From Triangularia verruculosa (lineage: Eukaryota > Ascomycota > Sordariomycetes > Sordariales > Podosporaceae): a DNA stretch of 64,000 bases. The notes under the pieces were generated by a model. It was given only the letters and a program-made list of their open reading frames with translations, did no database searches and was not told the origin of the DNA. This document shows positions 43,380-56,350 of this stretch, in pieces; position 1 is the first letter of the stretch, and each line of letters begins with the position of its first letter. The stretch spans positions 117,836-181,835 of the forward strand of contig MU863952.1 in assembly GCA_033296885.1 (NCBI GenBank), written 5' to 3'. A program made the position numbers and the translations under genes.

Positions 43380-45383
43380 TCAAGCTTCAGTTTTGGCTTC
43401 AATCCCACCATTCTCCTCGGTCGCTATTTGTGGAGGGGCGACATCCCCATCTTCCTGCTTGGGCATCAAAGGTTTGGAAGGGTCATATCCGACGCTCTTA
43501 ACAATGCCGAGACCTTTCGTTCTCCCCTCACGAAACAGCAGCCGATCACCCGGCGCGAGATACTCGGGCCGTTGCACGAAACGGAAGGCAACTGTAGCTC
43601 GGTCGCCGGTTCGTATAAAAGGGCGGTCGACATCGATGATGGCACAAGTTTGCGAGACAGGCCCCACGTGTAGCATTGCTTGATACTTTGTTTTGATGGT
43701 GGTGGCGTGTGACAGGATAAGAACTGTAAAGCTTTAGAGCGGGGATTGAACACTAAAAAAGATGCAATGGGTATGGACATATAACTTACCTTCGGCAACA
43801 AACTCACGGTAGACTTTTGGAGGAGCGCCGTCCAGCTTCGAAAGCACAACCATTCCTTTCCGCACATCCTTGCGCCGTACCCTGCGGAGGGCAAATGAGG
43901 CAGACTGGCCTGCAGATGCCACTGGGACGCCTATCCTTTTCCTTTCGATTGAACGAATCGACGTCTGCGTGAACCGGCCTAGGGAGTCGGGCCCTATTTG
44001 CACATCATCGCCCGCGTGAATAACGCCAGATTTGACGATACCACTGACCACAGTTCCGACGTGCGGCACACTGAAGGTGTCATTGACGTGAAACTCGAAC
44101 GGAGCCTCAGCATCGTAGCGGCCATGATGTGGCAGAATGTTGAGGAAAGAGCGGACGAGGTCGAGGTTCTCGCCTGTCACGTTTGAGACCTGAAAGATTG
44201 GGCAGATGCGCTGGCTAACAAACTGGGTCGCTGTGTTGATGCATTCCTCACGGTTCTTTATGAAGATTGGGATTTTCCGGGCTCCCGGGCTCTTTAATAT
44301 TCTGGTGATCTGGTTGATGGTTTGTTCGAGAATCTGCGGCGGGCAGATATCTATTTTCGTGATGACGACCATCACAGGCACATTCAGCGCCAGGGCAATA
44401 CCGAGATGTTCTTTACTCATGCCGATTAGACCATTGTTTGCTGCAACCATAAGCAAGCAGTAGTTTGGACTGCTCGATAGAAGACCGAATACCGTAGTGC
44501 GAAGATACCGTTCATGGCCAGCCAAGTCGGTAAACGTGATTACTTTGGCGCTGCGCTTTCCAATCTCTTCCCACGAAAGCTTGCGGCCTGGTGTGTCGGA
44601 CACGATAACTTCACCCTTGGTATCAAAACCCATAATTTCCATGCCAACCGACGATGTGCGCCCTGTCTCGATTTCGTGTTTATGTCGAAACAGGTTGACT
44701 CGTGCCTTTCCCCTACCGTCATCGAGATCCCCCTTGACGAGCACACCCAACATGGAGCTTTTCCCGGCGTCCACATTCCCCACTACTGCTATCCTGGTCT
44801 CGATGACCTCTTCAACGGTGGAGGGAGCTTGTCGAATCATCACTTTCCCGCTGCAGTCATTGTCTTTCGTTGGAGCCCCATCCAGCTCGCCTCCGACATT
44901 CTTGGTAAGTAGTAGCTGACACTCTGCGCCGAGTTTCTTTGCGGCTTCGGTTAACCGCTTATATGCTATACCCCATTCATCACGAGTGAGCTTCAGACTG
45001 TCCCCATTGTCCTCGGCTCCCACATCGAACACGCTTTCGCCGTGCCCCTCCAGTAACCGTTGCTGCAGAATGTCTGAAAGCTTCTGGAGGGCATCTGCAT
45101 CGCCATCCGAAGCCAGAAGAAGCTCTCGTAACCTCACCCGTGGCGTCGGATCGGAGAGGTCGAGGCTGTCGAGAATGTCGTCCAGCTCATCGTGGTGCTC
45201 ATGGTCGAGATCGACCTGGGCGTTTTTGGTTACAGCGGAGTGGGGAGCTGTGCTGGCTGCGGCTCCTCTTGAGAGAGGAAAGCGCAGTGCCTGTTGTTTC
45301 TCGACATACTCGGCAAAATCACTGAGCGCAGCCTCGCCTTTCCTCTTCTCGTGCGGCAGTTGCTTTGCAGATTTGTTGTTCAT
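43380..45383 (-). CDS. GTPBP1/GTPBP2-family translational GTPase
   Basis: The predicted protein has 645 residues from exons 43790-45383 and 43380-43723. The 66-nt intron has GTAAGT and a TTTACAG acceptor and joins FVAEV to LILSHATTIKTKYQ. The start is MNNKSAKQLPHEKRKG. An acidic helical N-terminal region of about 200 residues is followed by an EF-Tu-type G domain: GNVDAGKS at 202-209, a T-S-S-V-G switch region, DLAGHE at 286-291 and TKID at 342-345. Two beta-barrel domains follow (PFEFHVNDTFSVPHVGTVVSG; VGPVSQTCAIIDVDRPFIRTGDRATVAFRF, split here for description). GAGE-type variants of the usual DxPGH (here DLAGHE) mark the GTPBP1/AGP-1 family, linked to ribosome rescue and mRNA surveillance. 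eEF1A, Hbs1 and Ski7 differ at this motif. Confidence 0.9.
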
Positions 45384-46452
45384 GGTTGTGGTGGTGCTAT
45401 GATGAGCTAGCTTCGAAGTGCACCCCACCCCAGGATGCAAACGGATGGAGGTGGCACAAGTCGGCTCCAATGATCGAGGTGTCAAGAAAGACCTGCGTCA
45501 GTGCGGCAAACTGAAAAACTAGAAGGGTGGAATGGCAGAACTGAAAGCCTGATGAGAACACAGAAGCGCAATATATATATAACTCTTTTGATACGAGTGT
45601 ATCGCACTGCGATGACTGCCTACAGTGGATGTTCGCCGACTGAGTCGAAGCTCCGTCGAGTCATCATCTAGCTCAAGGTCAGGTAGGCTGTAGCTACCTA
45701 GGTAGTGTCCGGTGAGCATGAAGCGGAGCTGAGGAGCTCAGGCCCAAGGAAACCCCCGCCATGCATGCCCAGGCTTATCGATAAGCCAAAACCCCACCGC
45801 TCCCGCTTCCCCCGCAATGCTTGGGACATGGCATGGACGTCTCCACCTGGGTGGCCTCATGATTCCGGTGTGTAATTGGCATGTACTTGAAGGGCGCCAG
45901 GACATACTTTTGACATCATACTGCACACATCTCACAGTCATACCGTCTGGCTTTAGTCTTGATCGAAGACCGGAAAGTGAATGCCTTCCTATCCCTGGTT
46001 CAATTACCTGGGCCTATGCTTCTGTGCCCAACCCATCTATCAAAACCACAATAAAGATACATACAGCCCCTTCCCCATTTTGTTTTCCCAACCGACCAAA
46101 CGCCGCTGATAAATGCTTCTTCATAGAGATGCCGAACCAAGTCCAAAAAAAAGTCTTCCACTTCTTCAAGCATCATCGGCTCATCATTTCCATTTTCGTC
46201 CTCTGCCCTTTTTGATGCCACCGGAAAACAATATAAGAAACAAAACGCCGTGGTTGAAAACAAATAGAACCAACATGCTTGCGCTGACGCTGTTCTGGGG
46301 TATAATGCAAATAACGAAACGCCTCAGTCGACCCCAATGATGGTCGTTGTCCGGTTTCTTAAAATGTACGCTTCATGGCCACCAAGACCACGGGACGGAT
46401 GTTTCCCGCTCCGCCCGTTATGCAACCTCCGGGCCCAGCTAAAGGGGGCTCT
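45384..46452. other. 1.07-kb intergenic region
   Basis: Holds the promoter of the GTPase gene (TATATATATA near 45572-45581) on the wrong side to be shared, plus the arrestin 3' UTR. No coding pattern recognised. Confidence 0.4.
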
Positions 46453-48091
46453 TCATCTCCCTTCAGAACTTGCCCTGCGATGGCCGTGAGAATGTCCACC
46501 TTCCTCTGCCGGTCTCTGGACTGGGCCGCCTGCTAAAACGCCATCCAGAGGCTCAATCATCTCTGCTATTGACGCATCGCCGTGGAAATTGGCTTCCTGG
46601 CAATAAGCGGGCGGGCTAGGAGGCACATCCTGGTAGATGGGAGGTGCTTCGTTGTCCCAACTAATCCCAATGCCTCCGCGCTCTGTCAGAACGGTGCCGA
46701 AATGCATGCGTAGAATACGCCCAACGCCAGTGTGAGTGACCAGAGATGGCTTGTTCACTGGTGCCCATTCCTGAGAGACGACCATCTCCACCATCAACTG
46801 GTGGCTCACTTCGGTGCCATCCTGACTCTTGGTATCACAAGCAGATTTGGCATGCTTGCCGAGGCTGTACTCGAGTTCAAGCTCTACTTTGGCGTCGTTT
46901 GCATTCGTGTAATCGCTCTTCCAACCAGAAAACAATGTCTTCTCCCCAATGACTCGCGTGTCGGTGCGTACAATGCCCTTCTTGTGCTGTTGATCTTCGG
47001 CATTGTCGGGAAGCTTGGGACTGTGACGACCACATGCAGGTGCTACCGTCTTAATGGTTTCCTCCAGTCGCCATGTTACTTTCTTGAGCTTCCAGTATTC
47101 TATCGTGTTGACTCTCGGATTAAGCTTGGCAATTCCGTCCAGTCGTAGTGCTAACGTGTAGCTACCAATGGGGTGTATGACGTGAGGGTAGTGTGCGCTG
47201 GCCTTGATGTTGGTAGGAGGGAAGACGCGGACGGAATGATGAGGCGTTTCGGATGCGGGCAGACTGCGTTTCACATCGAGTACCTTCTCGAGCTTGATGG
47301 ACGGGATAGAAGTGGTGCCGTGGCTTCTAGGAATGGCTTCGGCTTTGAACTCATACGAGATCGAGACCAGTGGTGTTTCCATGCTGGCGGGCAAATGGCC
47401 TTCCATGAGCACGGAGAATGGGAACGAGTGTTGACCTGCAATGTATAGGTCAGCCTTCTGCGTTTGTGAAGTCCAGGGTGTAGTACTACCTACCTTTCAT
47501 CATCACCAGGGGGTGCTCAAGAAGGGACCACTTCTTGATCTCGGTACATTGGGTACCGCAATCAGCGCAATGGTTGGCAAATGGCTTCTTCTGGGCTACT
47601 CGGACGCTGAGTGTGGCGGTAAACGAGTCGATTTCGAGGGCCTCATCCTTGATGTTAAGAAACAGCTGGCCCGAGAGCAGAGCACCAGTGCTATTCTCAG
47701 CATTCCCATACATGACGACGGGCGGAGACTCAAGCTTCCAATCTAGCGAGGCGGGCACATGGACATGGCTCTCCTTGTTGGATCGGCCGAAGTGCATACC
47801 GGGGAACGAGAGTCGGTGATGGTGGCCATGTTCTTTCTCCTTGCGTGAGTCGGGGGTGAGGCTGCTAGTCCGAGAGTCCCCCATCTTCAAGCGTGGGACA
47901 TAGGGCGGGGCCTGAGAATCGTCAAGCTCTTCTTCAGACACATAGACGACCAGTTCTGAACCTGTGGCCCGTCCGCTCCCAGATGGCGAGCCTCGCCTTC
48001 GTTTGTTCGACGACTTCTTGGCAAGACTCGATACTTGATGCTCCAGGGAATGGGTCGACGACCGGAAGAAGTTGGCTACCCGGTGTGGCAT
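46453..48091 (-). CDS. LDB19/Art1-type arrestin-related trafficking adaptor
   Basis: The predicted protein has 526 residues from exons 47494-48091 and 46453-47435. The 58-nt intron has GTAGGT, a GGCTGACC branch and a TTGCAG acceptor, and joins LVMMKG to QHSFPFSVLMEGHLPA. The start MPHRVANFFRSS is the first ATG; upstream in-frame codons lack one. A basic, Ser-rich N-terminus precedes arrestin-fold strands, with CADCGTQCTEIKKW and LLEHPLVMMKG typical of the LDB19 domain. Near the C-terminus are two PY motifs, PPIY and PPAY, 11 residues apart, which in this family recruit the Rsp5/NEDD4 ubiquitin ligase. The protein would direct endocytosis of plasma-membrane nutrient transporters. The tail is His/Ser/Arg-rich. 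Confidence 0.88.
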
Positions 48092-50263
48092 TTTTGCTAT
48101 TTTGTTACGGGCCCCTGCCAATGGCGGGGTTCTCGCTGCTTGGGCACGGGGCTACTGCTGGCTGCAGGTGGCCTGCTGGCGCGCGCCGCTTCCACTGAGG
48201 CCTAGAGAATGCGGGGAAGGTGTCACAGGAGGCGGCCGGGAGCTTGAGCACTTCAGAGTTGCCAACAAGACCGGCTGCAAAACAAAACTCTGCTGATGTC
48301 GTCCTGGCCTTTTTCTTGGCAAACCGTCTCTGCCCTGGTATTGCTTGTCGTTCTCGCCTCTTTCCCCCTTCCGAAGTGCCCAATACCATTAAAATCCGCC
48401 GAGATTCAGGTGGCGTTTCGAAGAAGAGTCTGAGTTGGTGTAAATTCGCGAATGAGTTGTTCTTCAGACCTCTAGCAGCAACTGATGTTCAAGCTGAGGA
48501 CCTCCTTGTTCAATTGGGAAGGCCGTAACAGGGGATGGTGTTCGAAGAACAGCAGAAGTTCAAGGTGGGCTAAAAGTATAATCTTCCCTCGAGGGTCCGA
48601 CGCAAGAACAAGAAGCAGGCTCGATCAGAGTATTTGTATGTTCCTGGGGCCAGTCCGGCGTTTTCCATCAAGTAATTATGTGTAATAGATGGCCAGGGCT
48701 CAGAGGTTCCACCTGGAAGCCCACCACCACCGAGCGAGCGAGCGGCAGGGCCGCGAACAAAACCGACCCGCTGGACCTTGCTCGCCCCGGCCCATCGATC
48801 GATCACATTTTCTTTGTTTTGGCCACACCCAAATCAGCAGGGTAGCCGGAAGCTTCAACACACTCCCGCTCCGCATCTCCTAACAGCCATCCTTCTGCCT
48901 CTTCGAGACATCCTCGTTAGCGCAGCGTTGCTGACCCTACACTAGATATTCGACATCTTGCCGGGGTACCACACGACGAAGCTGCCAGTGACGTGGTCTC
49001 AGACGGCACAAGGTGCCCAAGAGCGCTTGCTGGGCAGTACAGATTCAAAACATGGATATGGAGCAGCCATCCACACCTTTCCATGTGCAGACGGATCTTC
49101 AACTGGTCGATACCGCATGTCAGGTCAGTTCACTCCACCGTGTAAGTCAGTACATTGGTACCTCACATTGGACGGATCACACTCGGTATCAATACCGAGC
49201 CCGCGCCGATTCCGAGATTCTGCGATGAGTAAGACCTCCGGAAGGCAAACGTCAAGCCGCCCGAGCTTACCAGAGAACCTCAATTCTATTCTTTCACCTA
49301 GAAAGGGGCACCATACGGTAAAAGAAGGATAATGACAGCCGTGGTCCTGTATCTGCTTGATTTTCTTTTGCAAGATGTGGTGGACTCTGGCGGCAAACGT
49401 TCTAGATCATGAGCTAAGACTTCATTGAGGGTCAATAGAGGGGCCCAAGGCCCCACAGTCTGCTAGCTGCTTTGAGCCAGGTCACAAGGCTTGGCACACC
49501 TTCGATGAGCTCAGAAACCGGCAGGCGCTGCGCAAAAGTGAAGGGTCGCCAGCATTCAATCAAGCTCTTTGGGCTCCTCCGTTGGAGAACGTCCCGAGTG
49601 TCAGGGTCACCTGGTGCCGTAAAAAGTCATGCGACTCCACCCAAGGGAAAATTTTTGTAATACGGCCTTTATGGAATTGGCTTTGTTCGCCCCATTCCCC
49701 AAGCTTGCGCCCAAGGCTTGGAAGGCGGCCGAAAAAGCCAAGCTTGAGTCGAACATCCGCTCCTTCATTTTCTCCAACCCCCGTCGCCAACGGGTCCGTC
49801 AACTCCGCAGTTCTATCAACCTGGAAGCTTACACTACAGCACCTACCCAGTGTCAGATCAGATCAGCAAAGGGTTTCTGCTACAAGCTGACATTCTTTCG
49901 TGCACGCCCACGCACAAAGGCACAAAGCAAGAAAACGATTCTCCGCAATTCTGCTCTGCAGTAGGTCCAGCCTTATGACGCGATGCCCCATCCTCGATCC
50001 CTGTAAATACTTGGTACAAGCACTCGCGTACTTCGTCCGGTGCGGTGCTCGCGATGACACAAACTGGATGCGTAAAAAGCTGCCCAAAACCACGTGTCTC
50101 TAGCAGCTTCAGATTTCCTCGGAGATGGTGTATCCGTCGGCTGTTGTATGTTGCACCACAGCAACCTAGGTGAGAGCCTCATGTGCCACCTGATGCCCAG
50201 ATGCACCGGGTGCAGTTTGAATTAGGTAATTTCAGGAACGTCTCAGCCAAACGTTCCGTCACC
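48092..50263. other. 2.2-kb intergenic region
   Basis: The left end is arrestin promoter and leader. Elsewhere only short frames without pattern occur. No RNA gene or repeat recognised. Confidence 0.4.
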
Positions 50264-50701
50264 CTACAGGGCATCTCGGGCGGTTTGCTGCAGGGCGATG
50301 AGCTGTCCAAGCCCTGTCGACGTCCTATTGGCCAATTCGTCAGAAAACTTCTGCTTCCAGCAACAACGCCATGAGGACTTGGGTCTTAGCCGATCCATCA
50401 AAAGTGTCTTGAGCTTGGTGAATATTTCGTGCGCATTTTCAGATTCTGGCAAACTGTCACGGCTGTACGAGCAGCCTATTTCAGGCTCTCGCCTCTTTGA
50501 TTTACCCATGTCGAGTTCTTCTTCAGCTTGCAACTTTCTGCCTGAAGGGGAAAATTTAGTCCCAACATCTGCGCGGCCGAGTCCGTCGTCGGAAGCGGCC
50601 GAATGTGGGGCACCGGGCCGAGAGTCGTTCGGCAGTGCCACTGCTACCGCTCTCGGCGGGCCGGAGCCACCCCCGGACATTATTAGCCCATGAGCTGCCA
50701 T
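50264..50701 (-). CDS. possible small hypothetical gene (145 codons)
   Basis: An open frame starts at an ATG in CCATGGCAG context (50701). It begins MAAHGLIMSGGGSGPPRA and has a Gly/Pro/Ala-rich first third, then an acidic-basic helix-forming part (ENAHEIFTKLKTLLMDRLRP, KFSDELANRTSTGLG). The second half has plausible protein composition. No domain is recognised, and it could be the first exon of a longer gene or a chance frame. Confidence 0.28.
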   Translation of the reverse strand: MAAHGLIMSGGGSGPPRAVAVALPNDSRPGAPHSAASDDGLGRADVGTKFSPSGRKLQAEEELDMGKSKRREPEIGCSYSRDSLPESENAHEIFTKLKTLLMDRLRPKSSWRCCWKQKFSDELANRTSTGLGQLIALQQTARDAL

Positions 50702-51371
50702 GGAAGTATTATCGAGTATACATCGAGTAACATGTGAGACCTAGAACCTTCGCCACCCTCGGCTTTCGTGTGTTTCTGTCTTCCTCGCGAATCGCCCGAG
50801 ACTGATTGTCACTTTAGAACTTTCCGCTGATCACAGTTGACATGGCGTCCACAGAAGGGCGCCTCAGCCCTTCACTCGGCGGCTCCCCTGCTCAATCCAC
50901 TGTTGGCCATTTGCTCCAAGCGACATGTTCCTGAAGTCGCAGTTGAAACTCCACCTTGTGCCTGGTTCCATCCGCTATCACTGCGGGATGTGGAGTCGAG
51001 TGAAAGAAAATTCTTAAATTTGAAGGGCAGCTTCCCTGACGACTTCGGCTACAGTCGCTTATCGGAGGTGCGAAAAATTTAGTGAAAAACGACACCATAT
51101 TAATGCATGCAGATCCGAGTGAAGGGAAAAGTTGAAGAGAGGGATGTATGTGGAAATGATGAGATCGAAGGACTTCGAGTCCACTCTTACAAGGCTTTTA
51201 GTCAAGGACCAATGCCAGTCCAAGGGTCGGCATCGTGGCAAAGGATGGGAACACGAACGATGTTGTTCTCAAACTGAGAATCCAAATATTGAGTCTTCAG
51301 AGACCAGCACCGGCAAGATAGGACATATCACGCAGTCGGAAGACACAGCTCATGCTGTCATATCCTATGTT
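50702..51371. other. intergenic region
   Basis: Between the tentative small gene and the 3' end of the NDUFAF6 gene. Nothing recognised. Confidence 0.35.
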
Positions 51372-52534
51372 TCATATCTGCTGGTTTCTTAGAGCCTTCC
51401 ACAACGACCAAGGAAGCTTCCAACTTTTCTTGACTCTAAATGGGTCAAAGTTGGCGTTCTCCAAACGCTTCAGGTAGTCTTCGGCTGCAATCGCCTCTAG
51501 CAACACGCCGAAACCACGCTGAATGTCGATGTCGGCGGTCTCAAGGCTATGGGCAGCAGACGGGTACACATGTTCTGCCTCGCCTTCGTGCTCATAATCG
51601 TGATCAGGACCTTGCCCCAGTGTGAGATTCTTGAGCATCTCTCTGGCTGTAATGAGATGATCGTTAGCACGCGTGGCCACTTGGAAGACAGCGTCCTGAA
51701 GTCCTTCAGCACTGGGTCCCATGCGGAAAACATCCTCCTCTTTCAGATTGGCCTCAGCCATAACATCCAAAGGGAGCAGCAGCGCCGGGCTCCTCGTGTT
51801 CCCCAGGTTAGCCCCCGCTGGGCCCTGAATGGGTTGTGAGGGCGCCGCAAGCACCGGGATCCCTCGAAGCGTCGCAACAATTCCACATGCTTTCCCAATG
51901 TGGCTCGCCAAGTGGTCCATGTGAACAGACTGTAAAGGCATAGACGCCAAAGTCATGTACATCAGCGTCGCGTATGTGTTCTCAGAATAGTCCTCCAGAG
52001 ATGCCAGGCTCACATATGGTCTGTTCTCCATGTGCTTTTCCCTAGTCTTGAGGAACCGCATGAGCCAGAATTTGATGGAGCTTGCACTTCCATCGCCAGC
52101 CCTCGCTTTTAGCTCGGCAATGGCGCTGTACAGCAAGATGGCGATTGGTTCTCGAGGGGGGTTCCCGGCAAAGACTCTGTCGATTGTGTCGCGCCAGAAC
52201 TGGAGGCGCAATCGGCCAATGGTCGGGTTGGAGACGGTCTCAGGAAGCCGAGCGAGCTCAAGGTTGAGCGTCCGGAAGGCGTTGTATGCGTCCTGTGCTG
52301 AGCGCGGAACAAACTGACGGATCAGGTAGGCTTCATAATCGCCATGTCTGTAAGAAAGTGTCAGCCGATCATTCCACTGAGAAGGCAAGAGCCATACTTG
52401 AGCTGATTCGAACAATAGTTGCGGGCTTGTACCACATCTGCATCTGTGACGATGCCGCGGCGGCACTCTCGAAGCCACCCAGACGCTGGTGCCTTTTTCA
52501 GGCTATCGCCAGCAGCTCGAAGACACCGATACAT
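51372..52534 (-). CDS. NDUFAF6-like complex I assembly factor (squalene/phytoene synthase fold)
   Basis: The predicted protein has 370 residues from exons 52398-52534 and 51372-52347. The 50-nt intron has GTATGG, CGGCTGACA and TTACAG. The start MYRCLRAAGDSLKKAPASGW is a basic, amphipathic, acid-free sequence consistent with a mitochondrial presequence. ARNYCSNQLKHGDYEAYLIR begins the trans-isoprenyl-synthase-like fold, followed by RLRLQFWRDTIDRVFAGN. The metal-binding DxxxD pairs of true squalene synthases are not intact, as is usual for NDUFAF6. Other family-like parts are YSENTYATLMYMTLASM, HIGKACGIVATLRGIP, and the C-terminal EDYLKRLENANFDPF. The human counterpart is needed for early assembly of the complex I ND1 module. 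It is divergent from RAD5. Confidence 0.87.
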
Positions 52535-52901
52535 GGATTGGGGTTCTAAGGCGCTCTAACGCAAAGTCTCCATCCTGGCGCGCAAGGTCAACAACTCTTC
52601 CATTCTGTCAACAGCGAGTCAATCGGGGACAGACAAAACATACACTGTAAATGTCCAAATCAATGCCATTTTTGCCTGGCACGCAACAGCCAACGGCCGC
52701 TAAGAACTGGAGCTCCAGAGAGAACAATGACGAAATTGTGGGTCACCAACTTTTAATTAGCGACACGGTCACCTGACCTTGCACATCGGCGACGCCAAAA
52801 TTCGCGGTCCCGATGGTTCGGCGCGTCTTCTCCATGCAACCCATGTAACAGAGAGGCCGCTGCCACCATTCTCTTGTCCAACACCACCCACTGCTTCCAA
52901 T
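52535..52901. promoter_or_regulatory. bidirectional promoter, NDUFAF6-like / RAD5
   Basis: Only 367 bp separate the start codons at 52534 (minus) and 52902 (plus). No TATA box is evident. Both leaders must lie here. Confidence 0.55.
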
Positions 52902-55900
52902 ATGGACTTTGCCGAATCCAGCGAGCCTCCGAGTAAAAGGCGCCGTTTTTTTTCCGGTTCGCAAGATCTTGACGATGCTGCCACTCAGCAACAACCACTC
53001 GCCGCCCTCCCAACAAGTCCGTCACCTCCTCCCGCGACCAGAGATCGGAGCATCAAGACTTCTCCTAAACCGAACGTTCGCTCGGAAACCGTCAGTGATA
53101 CGACGCATACATCGACAACATTTGACCAATCCACATTCGAGACCTTTGTCGGCGAGAGTGTTGACCCCGAAATACTATCTGTCCTTCGGGATCACTGTGG
53201 GAACAATGTGGAAAGAGCTATCAACCTGTACCTCGACGGCACCTGGAGGGCGCTGAAGCGGAAGGCTCCATCGACAGTAACAAAACAGCCCAGGCGCGGG
53301 GCCGCCTCGCAGGGCGCCAGGATCGTTCCCCAAGAGTCTCCACAAGCGCCAGCCGCCTATCACTCGATGCCCGAGTCTCGGTACATTGGAGTCTTTGGTG
53401 CCGAGGGTTGGGCAACACGAAGTGGCTCTAGTCTTTTAAATTACGGGGATGTTGTCAAAATTGAACGTCACAAGCTTCCACCTCCCAAGACCAAATCGCA
53501 ATCCAGACTCGGGGCTGCTGCCAGGCGGAACGATGTAATTGTTCGCTTCACCGACAGGACCGGCCAGGAGATCGGTCGTCTGGCGAAGGAAACAGCAGAC
53601 TGGGTCTCAACTTTGATGGATCAAAAAATATGCAAGTTCGAGGGCATCTGTGTTTATACACCCGACACACTGCGGACGAATGATACTGTGTACCTTCAGC
53701 TTCGGTGCTCTCTATTGAGGTCTTGTTTTTTTGGGAGGGGCTTCCAGGTCTCTGATGGCAGAGATGGCGGTCTTTTCAACCAGGGTGAGACTGCCGAAGA
53801 GAAGAATTTACGGCTGCGGCAGGTAGCTTTGGTCAAGCTCTTCCAGGAAATCAACCTTGTTCCAACCAGAGCCAACTCCGCTGCGGCGAACCACCGGCGT
53901 CAGGAATTGCTTCAAGCAGCCGAGATGGAGGACAACCAAAACAAAGAAAATCCGTCCGGTCCTCAGGACAACCCGGCCTCTTCACCCAACTCTGACGAAA
54001 ATGAGGATGGCCAGGAACTCGAGCAAGACCAGCTTGATGCCCTGTACAAGAAGGCCCAATCCTTTGACTTCAATACCCCTGAAGCTGAGCCTGCTGAAAC
54101 CTTTGCCATGACTCTTCGACCCTATCAAAAGCAGTCGCTCTACTGGATGGTGGCAAAGGAGAAGGATCAGCGCAACCAGGAGCGCGAAGAATCGATGCAT
54201 CCACTTTGGGAGGAGTACACATGGCCTCTGAAGGATCACAACGACAATGACCTGCCCCGAGTTGCAGATCAGCCGGCTTTTTACATCAATCCTTACTCCG
54301 GAGACCTGTCCCTGGAATTCCCACGTCAAGAGCAACACTGCCTGGGCGGGATTTTGGCTGATGAGATGGGCCTGGGTAAAACGATCCAGATGCTCAGTCT
54401 CATACACTCCCATAGATCAGATGAAGCCAACCAGACACGGCAATCTAACCATCCTCAAGTCGCATCGGTGAATCAACTACCGCGCCTACCCACCGTGAAC
54501 GGCCGAAGCACTGCGGTCGACGCGCCATGTACGACACTCGTCGTGGCTCCCATGTCCCTACTGGCTCAGTGGCAAAGTGAGGCTCAGAAGGCATCCAAGG
54601 AGGGTACGCTGAGATCAATGGTTTATTATGGAACCGAGAAGAATGCTGATCTGTTGACATTGTGTTCACATGCCAACATCGCAAACGCGCCGGACCTGAT
54701 CATTACCAGTTACGGTGTGGTGTTGTCGGAGTTCACCCAGATTGCTTCGAGAGGCGGTGATCGGGCGAGCACCCGTGGCCTCTTCTCACTCAACTTCTTC
54801 CGGGTGATCCTGGACGAAGCACACAATATCAAAAATCGACAGGCCAAAACTTCAAGAGCCTGTTACGAGATCGCCGCGGAGCATCGATGGGCATTGACAG
54901 GAACTCCGATTGTGAACAAGCTGGAGGACCTGTTCAGCCTTGTCCGGTTCTTGCGGGTCGAACCTTGGAATAATTTTTCTTTTTGGCGCACATTCATCAC
55001 GGTACCCTTTGAGTCCAAGGATTTTATGCGGGCTTTAGACGTCGTCCAGACAGTTCTGGAGCCATTGGTGATGAGGCGGACTAAAGACATGAAGACCCCA
55101 GACGGCTTGCCGTTGGTGCCTCTTCCACCAAAACATGTCGAAATTGTTGACATTGAGCTTTCCAAGGCTGAGCGTGACGTGTACGAATACGTTTTCACCA
55201 GGGCAAAGCGAACCTTTAATGCCAATGTGGAGGCCGGCACCGTCATGAAAGCATTTACCAGCATCTTCGCCCAAATTCTACGACTTCGACAATCTTGTTG
55301 TCACCCTATTCTTGTCCGTCACCTCAGCGCCAGTGCTGATGACGAAGAGGCCGCCGCTGCCGCCGATGCGGCGGCCGGGCTTGCAGATGACATGGATCTA
55401 CAATCCTTGATTGAACGCTTCACGGCAACGACGGACGATGCTGCCGATTCCAACGCTTTCGGCGCCCATGTTCTAAACCAAATCCGAGATGAGGCGTCCA
55501 ACGAGTGTCCCATTTGCGCCGAAGAGCCAATCATCGACCAGACCGTCACTGGGTGTTGGCATTCTGCTTGCAAAAAGTGCTTGATGGATTACATCCAGTA
55601 TCAGACAGACAAGAACGAATTACCAAGGTGCTTTCAGTGCCGTGAACCCATCAATAACCGAGACTTGTTCGAAGTTGTTCGTCATGATGACGACTCCGGG
55701 AGTGGAAAGTATGGCGATGGACCACGCATTTCACTTCAACGCCTCGGAGTCAACAACTCATCAGCAAAGATTGTAACCCTCATCAAGCAATTACGTGAGC
55801 TACGGAAGGAACATCCGACCATCAAATCCGTTGTCTTCAGTCAGTTCACCTCTTTTCTTTCGCTCATCGAGCCGGCCCTCGCCCGTGCCAACATGCACTT

Positions 55901-56350
55901 CCTGCGTCTGGATGGGTCAATGAGCCAAAATGCTCGAGCTGCAGTACTTGAAGAGTTCAAGGAGTCGAAAAGGTTCACCGTGCTCTTGCTCAGTCTCAAG
56001 GCAGGCGGGGTTGGACTAAACCTTACCATGGCAAAAAGAGTATACATGATGGACCCTTGGTGGAGCTTTGCCATCGAGGCGCAAGCTATTGACAGAGTTC
56101 ATCGGATGGGCCAGGAAGATGAGGTAAAGGTCTACCGCTTCATCGCGAAGGACAGTGTGGAGGAGAGAATGCTTAGGATACAAGACCGAAAGAAGTTCAT
56201 GTAAGTTCTCTTTATTGAAATCGCTGGATCCTTTTGCAGTGTGTTGCTGACATTGTTTTCCTTCGCTTTAGCGCCTCATCTCTCGGTATGATGTCGGATG
56301 AGGAGAAAAGGGTGCAGAGGATCGAAGACATCAGAGAGCTTCTTAGTTAG
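52902..56350 (+). CDS. RAD5: Rad5: SNF2-family DNA translocase with HIRAN and RING ubiquitin-ligase domains
   Basis: The predicted protein has 1125 residues from exons 52902-56200 and 56272-56350. The 71-nt intron has GTAAGT, TTGCTGACA and TTTAG, and restores the conserved C-terminus (MMSDEEKRVQRIEDIRELLS). The start MDFAESSEPPSKRRRFF is the first ATG. Order: a disordered N-terminus; a UBA-like helix (LRDHCGNNVERAINLYLDGT); a HIRAN domain from about 160 (RYIGVFGAEGWATRSGS); an SNF2 ATPase with DEMGLGKT at 487-494 and DEAH at 638-641; a RING finger starting at Cys869 (CPIC, then H-x2-C); and helicase C with QAIDRVHRMGQ. Rad5 builds K63-linked ubiquitin on PCNA with Ubc13-Mms2 and reverses stalled forks. 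All expected motifs look intact. Confidence 0.95.
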
